DNA of 64,000 bases from CAZEGI01 sp964512105 (GCA_964512105.1 CAZEGI010000001.1:62001-126000); one strand, 5' to 3'; positions 24,677 to 32,716 are shown, counted from the stretch's first letter. The notes: generated from the letters alone by a model not told the origin. Translations and numbers: made by a program.

Positions 24677-25984
24677 ATGAACGGTGTTGTTCTTATATCG
24701 CCTGCGTGTGGTGGGATTGTAGAGTCTGGCGGGATTTACTATTCTTCTTTTCCGCTTGGTCTGGGGTATATCGGCGCGGTTTTAAGGGAGAACGGAATCC
24801 GTGTCAGTGCGGTTGACTGCGAGGTTGAGAAGCGACCGTTAAATGAAGTTGAACGTGTTTTAAAAAAAGAGTCGCCATCTGTTGTTGGTATTAGTGTCAC
24901 GAGCCGGACGCTGCCATTTGTTTACGGACTGGTGAATCACATAAAACGTTTGGGGTTGGACACACCGGTCGTTGTTGGCGGACCACACATAACTGCTGAC
25001 CCGGACATTGTTCCTCTGCTTGGTGCGGACTATGGTTTTGCCGGAGAATGTGAGTATTCTTTCTTGGAATTTTTGAGCGGGGGGGTTTATAATGCCCGCG
25101 TGTCTGATGTTCCTGGATTGATAACGAGTCAGGACGGCAGATTACGGGTAAACAAACCAGCAAAAATAACCGATCTAAACACACTACCATTTCCTGGCCG
25201 CAAACTTTTCAGGCTAGAGAAATACAAATTTACGCCAATCCTAACGTCGCGCGGGTGTTCATTTAATTGCGCATTCTGCGCGCAGGCAGGAAGCGGCGTT
25301 CGGTTTAGACGCCCCGAGAACGTAGTTAGTGAGGTGGAAGAATGCGCAGCGGGGGGTAACAAGATAGATTTTGTGGATGATGTATTTACCGTAGATAAAA
25401 AAAGGGTGTTGCGTGTTTGCGAGTTGATGAAGGACGCAAAGATAAACGTGAAGTGGGCGTGCACCACGCGCGCAGATTTGGTTGATTACGATATTTTGAG
25501 AGAGATGTATGCTGCCGGTTGTTGGTATATTTCCTTTGGTGTTGAGTCCGGCTCCGAGAGGATAAGGCAAGAAATCGGAAAGGGACTGAGCAACAAAAAG
25601 ATAATTGATGCGTTTAGGAATTGTAGGATGATAGGCATCAAAACGCGCGCATACGGTATGTTTGGTCATCCTGGAGAAACCCCGGGGGAGATGAAAAGCA
25701 CGATAGATTTTATATGCGGTCTGGACGCGACGGACGCGTTGTTCATGCCGACGGACATCGTTCCAGGAACGCGGCTTTACACGCTCTCCTTGAAGGAAGG
25801 CCGAATAGATGGCGGCGTCTGGGAGAGTTACATGCGGGGATTAGAAGAATATCCGATATATATTCCCAAGAACGTATATGTGGAGGAGGTCTTCGGGTTC
25901 GTGGAATCTGCTTACCGGTCGTTTTACGGCCGACGGGCATACAATAAAATAAAAAACGCCCTTCAAAAATGGATGAAAACATAA
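24677..25984 (+). CDS. B12-binding-domain radical SAM protein
   Basis: 435 residues. Residues 1-150 form a cobalamin-binding-type Rossmann domain (PLGLGYIGAVLRENGIRVSAVDCE, VVGISVTSRTL, VVVGGPHITADPDIV). The radical SAM core follows with LTSRGCSFNCAFCAQAG (CX3CX2C) near residue 192, then VDDVFTVDKKRVL and FGVESGSERIRQEIGKGL. This two-domain class includes methyltransferases and cyclases acting on tetrapyrroles, lipids and tRNA; the substrate here is not identifiable. It overlaps nadB by 16 bases, so it is translated with NAD synthesis genes. A GGGGGGTCACTTCCTGT motif lies 17 bp before the ATG. Confidence 0.85.
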   Translation: MNGVVLISPACGGIVESGGIYYSSFPLGLGYIGAVLRENGIRVSAVDCEVEKRPLNEVERVLKKESPSVVGISVTSRTLPFVYGLVNHIKRLGLDTPVVVGGPHITADPDIVPLLGADYGFAGECEYSFLEFLSGGVYNARVSDVPGLITSQDGRLRVNKPAKITDLNTLPFPGRKLFRLEKYKFTPILTSRGCSFNCAFCAQAGSGVRFRRPENVVSEVEECAAGGNKIDFVDDVFTVDKKRVLRVCELMKDAKINVKWACTTRADLVDYDILREMYAAGCWYISFGVESGSERIRQEIGKGLSNKKIIDAFRNCRMIGIKTRAYGMFGHPGETPGEMKSTIDFICGLDATDALFMPTDIVPGTRLYTLSLKEGRIDGGVWESYMRGLEEYPIYIPKNVYVEEVFGFVESAYRSFYGRRAYNKIKNALQKWMKT

Positions 25985-27573
25985 GGTGCCGGATCAATCT
26001 TGGTTTGCTTGACCGCGTTGGTTGGTACGGTTTGGAGAAGGAGTTTTTTGATGTTTTGGTTGTTGGTTCCGGCGTTGCTGGGCTTAGAACAGCAATCGAA
26101 ATCCTGAACAGAAAAGATGTCTCCTTGGCGATCATCACAAAAGATTCGAGAGAGAGCAACAGCAAGTATGCGCAGGGCGGCATAGCCGTGGCGCTTGGGG
26201 AAAGGGACAACGCAAGACTGCACGTAAGAGACACCATGAACGTTGGTGCTGGTTTGTGTGATGTAAGGACGGTAAACATTGTTGTGAAGGAGGCTCCGGA
26301 ACGCGTAAAGGAACTTGTTGGGTGGGGGTGTACGTTTGATAAGTCAAACAGGAACTTTGATTTTGGTCTCGAATCCGCGCATTCGGTGGCAAGGATAGTG
26401 CACTACAAAGACAAAACGGGTGATGTTTTGTGCGATGTCCTGAAGAAGAAGGTTTCAGAGCGCTCTCCGGTGTGGTTTGACGGATGTTTTTGCGTGGATT
26501 TTTTGTTGAATCGTGGGTTTGTCGGTGTTCTGGTTTTGGACAAACACGAGGAACTGAAACTTCTGTTGGCCAAGGCGTGCGTCTTGGCAAGCGGGGGGGT
26601 TGGGCAGATATATTCAAACACAACAAATCCTTTGGGTTCGACAGGAGACGGGATAGCGATGGGTTATCGTGCTGGTGCGTTGCTGCGGGGCATGGAGTTT
26701 GTACAGTTCCATCCTACCGCGCTCTCCGCCGAGACGGTTGGTGGGCGGTGTTTTTTAATATCCGAATCCGTCCGTGGAGCCGGGGCGTTTTTAGTTAATT
26801 CGGTCGGGGAGCGGTTCATGGGTAAGTACTCCCGTAATAAGGACCTTGCTACGAGAGACGTTGTTTCTCGTGCGATTTGGAACGAAATGTTGGGTGGGCG
26901 CTCTGTTTTTTTAGACATGCGTCTTTTAGACGGGTCTTTTGTAAGGCGCCGCTTTCCGACGATAGTAAAAGAGTGCGAACGGAACGGCATTGACGTCTCC
27001 GTCGATTTACTGCCTATTGTTCCTGCAGCGCATTACCTAGTCGGCGGTATAAAAACGGATTTGTTCGGGCGGTGTAATATTGGTGGGATTTTTGTTGTTG
27101 GTGAAGCCGCATCCACCGGCCTGCACGGCGCAAACCGACTTGCATCAAACTCTCTTGCAGAGGCCCTTGTTTTCGGGCGGCGTTGTGGTGTCGGTGTTTT
27201 AAGATACATTGAAAAAAACGAACAGAAAAAACCGGCCCCCCCAAAGGGCAGAAGAGTGCGGCCGCGTGGGTTTTTTGGTGGGGTGTCTAAGATTAAAAAC
27301 AAGATTCAGGAATCCTGTTGGGGGGGATTAGGAATTCTCCGGTCAAGACAGTCAATAACGGACGGTTTATTGATGCTGAAAAGCGTTGAGGGGGAGTTAG
27401 GCACTACATTATTTTTGAGTAGGGAGTATTTTGAAGCGGTTAATATGCTAACCGTTGCGAAACTTGTTGGGGTGGCGGCCATGAAGAGAAAAGAGAGCCG
27501 AGGGGCACACTATAGAAGCGACTACCCGAAAAAAATAGATTCTTGGAGAAAAAACATAAATATAACAAGATAA
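25969..27573 (+). CDS. nadB: L-aspartate oxidase
   Basis: 534 residues. FAD enzyme oxidising aspartate to iminoaspartate, the first step of de novo NAD synthesis. FAD-binding VLVVGSGVAGLRTAIE near residue 30, SKYAQGGIAVAL, ESAHSVARIVHY, MEFVQFHPTAL, PAAHYLVGGIKTD and GLHGANRLASNSLAEALVFG are all present, as is the helical C-terminal domain. NadC is at 30216; NadA is not in the window. The region after residue 410 is slightly odd, with many prolines and arginines. Low-complexity G/C runs are frequent in this gene. Confidence 0.92.
   Translation: MDENIRCRINLGLLDRVGWYGLEKEFFDVLVVGSGVAGLRTAIEILNRKDVSLAIITKDSRESNSKYAQGGIAVALGERDNARLHVRDTMNVGAGLCDVRTVNIVVKEAPERVKELVGWGCTFDKSNRNFDFGLESAHSVARIVHYKDKTGDVLCDVLKKKVSERSPVWFDGCFCVDFLLNRGFVGVLVLDKHEELKLLLAKACVLASGGVGQIYSNTTNPLGSTGDGIAMGYRAGALLRGMEFVQFHPTALSAETVGGRCFLISESVRGAGAFLVNSVGERFMGKYSRNKDLATRDVVSRAIWNEMLGGRSVFLDMRLLDGSFVRRRFPTIVKECERNGIDVSVDLLPIVPAAHYLVGGIKTDLFGRCNIGGIFVVGEAASTGLHGANRLASNSLAEALVFGRRCGVGVLRYIEKNEQKKPAPPKGRRVRPRGFFGGVSKIKNKIQESCWGGLGILRSRQSITDGLLMLKSVEGELGTTLFLSREYFEAVNMLTVAKLVGVAAMKRKESRGAHYRSDYPKKIDSWRKNINITR
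27395..27408 (-). repeat. 14-mer TGTAGTGCCTAACT, copy 1 (inside nadB)
   Basis: One of five exact copies in the window. Here it runs antisense to nadB, where it encodes part of GELGTTLF. Confidence 0.85.
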
Positions 27574-27574
27574 A

Positions 27575-28474
27575 ATGAAGGTAAAAGACATACGAATAAA
27601 AAACAGCAGCAGGATACGAGACCTAACAAAACAACTTCCTGCGACGGGGTTTCAGGCTACGGAAGTTGGGCGGGGCGTAGAATTAATAAAAAGAATGAAA
27701 AGGGAAAAATGTACTATTTTTTTGAGTTTTACCGCAAACCTTGTTGCCTCGGGTCTCCGGGGCGTTATAGTTGATTTCATCCGTAAGGGGCTCGTTGATG
27801 TTGTAATAACAACGGGTGGCGCGATAGACCACGACATCATACGCTCCTTTAGGGATTACGAATTGGGTGGCTTTGATGCGAACGATGTTCGTTTACATAA
27901 ACGGGGAATAAACCGGTTGGGCAACATACTTATCCCGAACGAGAGGTACGTGTTGCTGGAAGAAAGAGTGCAGGGAATTTTAAGTGATATATACAAAAGA
28001 AAGAAAACGATTTCGACGAAAGAAGTTATAACCGAAATCGCCGCCAACCTAAGAGATAGGAACTCGATTTTAAACAATTGTTATAAAAAAAACATACCGG
28101 TTTTTTCGCCCGGAATAATTGATTCCGCAGTTGGTTTGCAGATGTTTTTTTTCAAACAAAAACACAAGGATTTCGTTCTTGACGCAACGGCGGACATGTC
28201 CGAACTTTTTGACTGTGTTTTTGAAGCAAAAAAAACCGGGGGCGTTGTTCTTGGTGGGGGCATATCAAAACACCATCTCCTTGGTGCGAATTTGTTGCGT
28301 GGTGGTTTGGATTATGCGGTTTACGTCACAACCGCCACACCCTTTGACGGCTCCTTATCCGGGGCGCACGCGAGTGAGGGAAGGGCGTGGGGCAAAATAT
28401 CGGAAAAGGGAAAGGAGGCCACAATCTACGGAGACGCAACCATAATCTTCCCCTTGATCGTTGGAAGTTTGTAG
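27575..28474 (+). CDS. dys: Deoxyhypusine synthase
   Basis: 299 residues. Uses NAD and spermidine (or another aminobutyl donor) to modify a lysine of archaeal translation factor aIF5A. Signature blocks: IFLSFTANLVASGLRGVIVDFI, VVITTGGAIDHDIIRSF, SPGIIDSAVGLQMFFF, and the active-site GGGISKHHLLGANLLRGGLDYAVYVTT with the catalytic lysine, then SGAHASEGRAWGKI. One base separates it from nadB. Coexpression with NAD synthesis and, at distance, agmatinase is sensible since the reaction needs both NAD and a polyamine. Its TAG stop is contained in a copy of the 14-mer repeat. Confidence 0.93.
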   Translation: MKVKDIRIKNSSRIRDLTKQLPATGFQATEVGRGVELIKRMKREKCTIFLSFTANLVASGLRGVIVDFIRKGLVDVVITTGGAIDHDIIRSFRDYELGGFDANDVRLHKRGINRLGNILIPNERYVLLEERVQGILSDIYKRKKTISTKEVITEIAANLRDRNSILNNCYKKNIPVFSPGIIDSAVGLQMFFFKQKHKDFVLDATADMSELFDCVFEAKKTGGVVLGGGISKHHLLGANLLRGGLDYAVYVTTATPFDGSLSGAHASEGRAWGKISEKGKEATIYGDATIIFPLIVGSL

Positions 28475-28483
28475 TGCCTAACT
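28470..28483 (+). repeat. 14-mer TGTAGTGCCTAACT, copy 2 (spans the dys stop codon)
   Basis: Exact copy. The TAG inside the motif is the dys stop codon at 28472-28474. Confidence 0.9.
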
Positions 28484-28633
28484 CACAGCGGATTAAACGG
28501 AGCGCACGTTCAAGTGTTTAACGGTTTTGTGTAGTGCAGCTAAGCGAGTGAAACGAGCGCACGCTGCACATGTTTTGATCAACCTTTTGTTAAAAGGTTG
28601 TTGTAGTGCCTAACTTTTATACCTGCGTTCGTA
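28475..28633. other. Structured intergenic region between dys and a 59-codon gene
   Basis: 159 bp rich in internal symmetry. GTGCAGC (28534-28540) pairs with GCTGCAC (28563-28569), enclosing AGCGAGTGAAACGAGCGC. CAACCTTTT (28580-28588) pairs perfectly with AAAAGGTTG (28592-28600) around a 3-base loop, terminator-like. Two related phrases, GATTAAACGGAGCGCACG and AGTGAAACGAGCGCACG, form an imperfect direct repeat. Two copies of the 14-mer lie at either end. It may encode a small structured RNA or be a remnant repeat region. Confidence 0.5.
28602..28615 (+). repeat. 14-mer TGTAGTGCCTAACT, copy 3
   Basis: Exact copy directly after the 9-bp hairpin at 28580-28600 and 18 bp before the next start codon. 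A degenerate echo, GTAATGCCTACC, overlaps that start codon. Confidence 0.9.
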
Positions 28634-28813
28634 ATGCCTACCATGTACATACGAAAAAAAACCATAAAGGGGAAGGAATACTACTACCTCGTGCGCTCCG
28701 TAAGGGAAGGCAAAAACGTAAGGCAGGCGTTTCTTGCATACCTCGGGACAGAAAAACCGGACAAAAAAGAGCTAAAGAAAATCGGAGTAAAGTACGGAAA
28801 AAATAAACCCTAA
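28634..28813 (+). CDS. 59-residue protein resembling the N-terminal piece of IS1634/IS4-type transposases
   Basis: Starts at ATG 28634 (a second in-frame ATG is at 28643) and ends with TAA at 28811-28813. The protein begins MPTMYIRKKTIKGKEYYYLV and continues RSVREGKNVRQAFLAYLGT, followed by a lysine-rich tail. The KKxIKGKEYYYLVxSxREGKxVRQxxLxYLG pattern is typical of the N-terminus of large DDE transposases of the IS1634/IS4 type and of small free-standing archaeal proteins. No transposase remainder exists downstream. It is either an independent small protein or a relic. It overlaps the stomatin gene tail to tail by 4 bases. Confidence 0.6.
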   Translation: MPTMYIRKKTIKGKEYYYLVRSVREGKNVRQAFLAYLGTEKPDKKELKKIGVKYGKNKP

Positions 28814-29787
28814 ACTGATTTTTTCTCCTTGTTCTTTCTCGTTTCTTCTGTTGTTTGCGTTTCCCTAAACGCCTCACCCAACGCGGCCATCCCCCCCAAC
28901 GCCCCGGTCGTTTCCAAAGGGAGAAAAACCTTGGTTGATTTTCCGTCAGAAATCTTCCCCAGGGCATCAAGGTATTTCACCGCCAACAGGTCTTTTGTCG
29001 GGTTACCCTTATGTATCGCCTCGTAAACCGACTCAATCGCCCGGGCCTCGCCGTCGGCAACCGTTTCCTTCTTATACTTCTCCGCCTCAGCGAGTTTTTT
29101 CGTTGCCTGGTATTTTCCTTCCGCACCAAGTATGTCTGCCTGTTTCTGGCCTTCCGCACGCAGTATCTGTGACTGCTTAATGCCTTCGGCCTCAAGTATC
29201 GCTGCCCTTTTTGTACGCTCTGCCTTCATCTGGCGGCTCATAGCTTCTGCAATGTCTCTTGGGGGCTCTATTTTTTGTATCTCAACGCGCGTTATCCTAA
29301 CCCCCCACATATCTGTCGCGTCATCAAGTATCTGTTTTAACTCCAGGTTAATGCGTTCCCTTGAAATAAGCGTCTGGTCTAAACTCATGTCACCCATTAT
29401 GTTTCTCAGGTTCGTTTGGGCCAGCTTAACGGCGGCGTCCTCGAACATGGCGACATTATACATGACCTTGACAGGATCCGTAACCTTAAAATAAATAACG
29501 GCGTCTACCCCAACACCAACGTTATCCTTTGTGATAACCTCCTGCGCGGGCACGTCTATCAGAGTTTCGCGCATATCCACCTTAAGGATGGCCTCTACCT
29601 GGGGGATGATAAAATTTAACCCCGGACCAAGCGTGCGGTTGTATTTACCCCAACGCTCTACCACCGCGCGCTCATAAGGTCGGACTATCCTTACGCTTCT
29701 GATAGCGAACACCAAAACCAATACAAAAAAAGCAATAAAAAACACCCGCAACAAGGTGTTGCTAAATATCGCATCCATTAGTGCCAT
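28810..29787 (-). CDS. Stomatin/prohibitin (SPFH/band 7) family membrane protein
   Basis: 325 residues from ATG 29787, chosen because the upstream extension to 29889 lacks family similarity. One N-terminal membrane helix (about 9-28) precedes the SPFH domain: RIVRPYERAVVERWGKYNRTLGPGLNFIIP, VDMRETLIDVPAQEVITKDNV, VDAVIYFKVTDPV, and DMWGVRITRVEIQKIEPPRDI. A long helix of repeated EAEG/AEGxKQ units (about 190-250) drives oligomerisation. Closest to archaeal stomatin (p-stomatin), which is often paired with an NfeD protease; no nfeD gene is adjacent here. The GGGGGGTCACTTCCTGT motif lies about 50 bp upstream of the start. Confidence 0.92.
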   Translation of the reverse strand: MALMDAIFSNTLLRVFFIAFFVLVLVFAIRSVRIVRPYERAVVERWGKYNRTLGPGLNFIIPQVEAILKVDMRETLIDVPAQEVITKDNVGVGVDAVIYFKVTDPVKVMYNVAMFEDAAVKLAQTNLRNIMGDMSLDQTLISRERINLELKQILDDATDMWGVRITRVEIQKIEPPRDIAEAMSRQMKAERTKRAAILEAEGIKQSQILRAEGQKQADILGAEGKYQATKKLAEAEKYKKETVADGEARAIESVYEAIHKGNPTKDLLAVKYLDALGKISDGKSTKVFLPLETTGALGGMAALGEAFRETQTTEETRKNKEKKSV

Positions 29788-29905
29788 TTTCTGCTTCTTA
29801 TATTTACGCAACCAAGCCTTTAAAAGCACAGAAAACAGGAAGTGACCCCCCACAGGGGCCTTTTTTATACTCCCACCAATAGATAACAATCAACTTATGT
29901 GAGGG

Positions 29906-30181
29906 ATGGAAGTGGGCAAACGACTTTCTGAAATGTACGGGCTTGATATATACACACAAAACGCAGAACGGGTTGGTCGGGTGGAGGACATTGTCCTGAA
30001 TCTAGAAAAAGGGGGGGTCATGAAACTCTGCCTCAAACCACTAAAAGGGCAGTCGCTGCAGACCGAAGACATCAGACAAATACTGCAAGCAGAAAGCATC
30101 GGCTATGATGATATATCTGTTATCGGGGAGATAATCCTTGTTGAAAAGGCCCCGCAAGCACCCACAAAACTAAAAGGTTAA
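29906..30181 (+). CDS. PRC-barrel domain protein
   Basis: 91 residues. The beta-strand pattern MEVGKRLSEMYGLDIYTQNAERVGRVEDIVLNLEKG and GYDDISVIGEIILVEK is that of PRC-barrel proteins, which in archaea are small partners of CdvB/FtsZ-type division machinery (CdpB family) or of RNA-processing factors. No other domain is present. It may be cotranscribed with nadC 34 bp downstream. FtsZ is encoded at 55568, so an FtsZ-ring role is plausible but unproven. Confidence 0.8.
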   Translation: MEVGKRLSEMYGLDIYTQNAERVGRVEDIVLNLEKGGVMKLCLKPLKGQSLQTEDIRQILQAESIGYDDISVIGEIILVEKAPQAPTKLKG

Positions 30182-30215
30182 CTCGTTCTAAACATCTGCA
30201 TGAATGTTCTAGAAA

Positions 30216-31058
30216 ATGATGCACCGAAAAATTTTGGAGGGAAAACTTCTGCAATTTGTTAAGGAAGACGCGGGCGTATCTGATATCACCCTGCACTTTA
30301 CTCCGGATAAAAAGGTCAGCGCGGAAATTATCGCCAACGACACCGGAATTTTGGCCGGTGCGCATGAACTAAACACACTTTTTGAACTCTTCGGCGTAAA
30401 AGTAAAAAAACACTCCAACGACGGCGACAAAATACGGAAGGGGCAGGCAGTTTTCATTCTAACTGGAAACTCCCGCGACATTCTTCTTGTGAAACGAACC
30501 GCACTGAGCATACTGTCGAGGATGTCCGGAATAGCGACTGCAACAAAACAGTTTATAGATTCGGCCAAAAAATCAAATCCTCGGGTTAGGGTCGCAGCCA
30601 CGCGAAAAACAACGCCCGGGTTCAGATACTTTGAAAAGTGTGCCGTTAGGGTTGCGGGGGGCGACACGCACCGCTTAACCCTGTCCGAAGAGGTTTTGAT
30701 AAAAAAGGAACACCTGAAACTATTCAAAGACCTTGCGTCTGCGATACAGGCCGCAAAGAGACAAACGAGTTTCGTCCACAAGATTGAAGTTGAGGTCGAT
30801 AAGGTTGAGAATGCGCTAATCGCGGCGAAAGAAGGCGCAGACATAATAATGCTGGACAACATGTCCGCAGGCAACGTACAAAAAACAATAAAAAAATTAA
30901 ACGAACTCGGGCTTAGGAAAAACGTTATTCTGGAGGTTTCCGGCGGAATAACCCTCCAAAACATTCAAACATACGCCAAGGCCGGCCCCGACATCATTTC
31001 CGTCGGCGAGATAACAAAAAACACGAAGGCAATAGACTTCTCTTTGAATCTGAGATAA
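30216..31058 (+). CDS. nadC: Nicotinate-nucleotide pyrophosphorylase (carboxylating)
   Basis: 280 residues. Converts quinolinate and PRPP to nicotinate mononucleotide. Conserved: EDAGVSDITL, RTALSILSRMSGIAT, VRVAATRKTTPGFRYFEKCAVRVAGGDTHR (quinolinate-binding arginines and lysine), LIKKEHL, KIEVEVDKVENAL, ADIIMLDNMSAG, LEVSGGIT and GPDIISVGEIT. Begins ATGATG at 30216. NadB lies 2.6 kb upstream on the same strand; the stomatin gene is inserted between on the other strand. cutA starts 2 bp after its stop. Confidence 0.94.
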   Translation: MMHRKILEGKLLQFVKEDAGVSDITLHFTPDKKVSAEIIANDTGILAGAHELNTLFELFGVKVKKHSNDGDKIRKGQAVFILTGNSRDILLVKRTALSILSRMSGIATATKQFIDSAKKSNPRVRVAATRKTTPGFRYFEKCAVRVAGGDTHRLTLSEEVLIKKEHLKLFKDLASAIQAAKRQTSFVHKIEVEVDKVENALIAAKEGADIIMLDNMSAGNVQKTIKKLNELGLRKNVILEVSGGITLQNIQTYAKAGPDIISVGEITKNTKAIDFSLNLR

Positions 31059-31060
31059 GG

Positions 31061-31369
31061 ATGTTCATTCTTGTTTATCTAACTGCCGGAAACGAACAGG
31101 AAGCCAAAAAAATAGCGGAAACCCTCGTGACTGAGAAACTGGTTGCATGTGTTAATTACTTTCCGATTAACTCGGTTTACGAATGGAAAAATAAACTTGA
31201 AAAAACAACCGAGTTTGTGCTGATTTGCAAAACCAAAAAGGAAAAATTCAAGAGTTTGGAGAAACGGGTTAGGAAGATTCATTCCTATGAGAACCCGGCG
31301 ATAGTGGCCCTGGATATTGTTGACGGTAGCAAAATCTTTTTGGACTGGATAAACGATCAGACCAAATAA
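31061..31369 (+). CDS. cutA: CutA1-type divalent-ion tolerance protein
   Basis: 102 residues. Contains the CutA landmarks AGNEQEAKKIAETLVTEKLVACVNYFPINSVYEWKNKLEKTTEF, LICKTKKEKF and YENPAIVALDIVDGSKIFLDWI. CutA proteins form very stable trimers with a PII-like fold; the link to copper tolerance is historical and the function remains unclear. Two bases separate it from nadC, so it is translated in the same operon. Confidence 0.92.
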   Translation: MFILVYLTAGNEQEAKKIAETLVTEKLVACVNYFPINSVYEWKNKLEKTTEFVLICKTKKEKFKSLEKRVRKIHSYENPAIVALDIVDGSKIFLDWINDQTK

Positions 31370-31402
31370 GATTTTTATTCATAACTCCTAATAGAATTAA
31401 AA

Positions 31403-31543
31403 ATGTTTCGTTCTCTATGTGTGGATGGGGTGGTAAAAGACCCAGTTATCAGTGCGCTAATAACGGGCGAAATAATCGCATTGCTGGCTTTGACCATCCC
31501 CTTGGCCATAGCAAGGGCGTTTATGTTGTCAATAGGGTTGTAA
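31403..31543 (+). CDS. 46-residue single-pass membrane peptide
   Basis: A short open frame from ATG 31403 to TAA 31541-31543. After a short N-terminus ending VVKDPVIS, residues 20-45 (ALITGEIIALLALTIPLAIA and following) form one hydrophobic helix. The next membrane-protein gene starts 6 bp after its stop, a spacing typical of an operon, and A/T-rich sequence precedes the ATG. Likely a small membrane subunit; no family recognised. Confidence 0.55.
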   Translation: MFRSLCVDGVVKDPVISALITGEIIALLALTIPLAIARAFMLSIGL

Positions 31544-31549
31544 GACAGG

Positions 31550-31987
31550 ATGACACTGAAGTTTAATCCGCTCATGCGAAGGGTAGAGGTAACCCTTTTG
31601 ATTTTAGTGTCAATCTCTGCTGTTTCTTTTGCAGGCTATGCAGTAACAACCAATGAATTGTTCATGTGGAGAAGCATCGCCCTCGGCTTTTCCGTTTCTC
31701 TTTTGCTTTTTTTGTTGTACCCGACAGCAAGAGGCATAAAAAGGGGCGATGTCGTTATGGTTTCGGTATGGCGGGAGATAGAAACACCAACCATTACGGA
31801 ATCGTACATCGATGACCTACCGACAATCGCATTGGAAAACGGCAGGAAAAATTCAAGAATACACGTCCAGCTCTGGGATGGAAGCAAAGGCATAGTTGAA
31901 ATAGAAAGCTACGGTTTTATAACTCCCGCCGAGGGGAAACTTCTGGAAACGGAAATGCCCGTGAGGAACCGTTATCTAAACCCGTAA
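31550..31987 (+). CDS. Small membrane protein of unknown function
   Basis: 145 residues. Two hydrophobic helices near the N-terminus (LLILVSISAVSFAGYAV at about 15-31 and IALGFSVSLLLFLLYPT at about 42-58) are followed by a soluble beta-rich domain of roughly 85 residues (RGDVVMVSVWREIETPTITE, RIHVQLWDGSKGIVEIESYGFITPAEG). I recognise no family. It follows the 46-residue membrane peptide by 6 bp and ends overlapping the sua5 gene tail to tail by 16 bases. Confidence 0.7.
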   Translation: MTLKFNPLMRRVEVTLLILVSISAVSFAGYAVTTNELFMWRSIALGFSVSLLLFLLYPTARGIKRGDVVMVSVWREIETPTITESYIDDLPTIALENGRKNSRIHVQLWDGSKGIVEIESYGFITPAEGKLLETEMPVRNRYLNP

Positions 31988-32559
31988 TCCCTAAGAATCT
32001 TGCGGCCTTTTGTCAGGTCGATTATTTTTGACGGTACCCCGTGCTTGCATCTTCCTGCATCCAAAACCAACGAAACGGAATCCAGAACACTTTTTTCTAT
32101 TTCGTTAATGTCCGCTGGAGCAGGCTTTCCTGAAACATTTGCAGACGTCGTCACTATCGGTTTGCCAAAATTTTTTATTATCTCTCTAGTCAGAGGATGG
32201 TTTATTATTCTGATTCCTACGGTGCCAAGACAAGCCGTAATCAAGTTAGGCACTACACTTTTTTTCTTGACAATAAACGTGTAAGGCCCATCCATTCTCT
32301 CCGCTATAAACCTCTCCTGTTCGTTGTCGATTTCGGCATATGTTTTCGCCATTTTCAGATCAGAAAAAGCAACAGACAATGGCTTATCCTTCTCACGTTT
32401 TTTTATTTCAAAAATTTTGGCAACGTTCCGTGAAAAAATACTGCAGCCGATGCCGTAAACCGTATCTGTCGGATAAATTATGATGTTGCCTTTTTCGAGT
32501 TCATTAACAACCTCACCAACAATATCCTGATTTTCAGAACCCACCCTAAGAATTCTCAT
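31972..32559 (-). CDS. sua5: L-threonylcarbamoyladenylate synthase (Sua5/YrdC)
   Basis: 195 residues from ATG 32559; the extension to 32682 is the zinc-ribbon gene read in another frame. Makes threonylcarbamoyl-AMP for t6A37 of ANN-decoding tRNAs. Motifs: IIIYPTDTVYGIGC, KRREKDKPLSVAFSD (nucleotide-binding KxRxxxxP), GPYTFIVKK, GTVGIRI, PIVTTSANVSGKPAP. Only the YrdC domain is present, without the Sua5 C-terminal domain. The start codon follows the zinc-ribbon stop by one base. A 14-mer repeat copy encodes SVVPNL within it. Confidence 0.9.
   Translation of the reverse strand: MRILRVGSENQDIVGEVVNELEKGNIIIYPTDTVYGIGCSIFSRNVAKIFEIKKREKDKPLSVAFSDLKMAKTYAEIDNEQERFIAERMDGPYTFIVKKKSVVPNLITACLGTVGIRIINHPLTREIIKNFGKPIVTTSANVSGKPAPADINEIEKSVLDSVSLVLDAGRCKHGVPSKIIDLTKGRKILRDYGFR
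32244..32257 (-). repeat. 14-mer TGTAGTGCCTAACT, copy 4 (inside sua5)
   Basis: Exact copy in the sense direction of sua5, encoding VVPN in the same frame as copy 5 in tiaS. Confidence 0.85.
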
Positions 32560-32560
32560 C

Positions 32561-32716
32561 TCACGGACCTTCAAATCCGCAACTTCCGCAGACGTACTTT
32601 GCACCGAGACCCCGGCAGGAACTGCATCTCGTGATTTTTTCCTTACCGCAAACCGGGCAGTTAAACTCGACGTATCTCTCAACTACCTCTTTACCGCAAC
32701 TGCTGCATTTTTTCAT
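32561..32716 (-). CDS. 51-residue zinc-ribbon protein
   Basis: Read from ATG 32716 to TGA at 32561-32563. The peptide begins MKKCSSCGKEVVERYVEFNC and contains four CX2C pairs (C4/C7, C20/C23, C31/C34, C43/C46), enough for two zinc ribbons. This is the layout of the small archaeal zinc-finger family (DUF1610/HVO_2753 type, annotated as Zn-ribbon RNA-binding proteins). One base separates its stop from the sua5 start, so the two are translated together. A role in translation or tRNA modification is suggested by this context only. Confidence 0.8.
   Translation of the reverse strand: MKKCSSCGKEVVERYVEFNCPVCGKEKITRCSSCRGLGAKYVCGSCGFEGP

Noticed and set aside
28634..28813. Complete insertion sequence
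   Set aside because: Only a transposase N-terminus-like piece exists, with no DDE catalytic region and no clear terminal inverted repeats.
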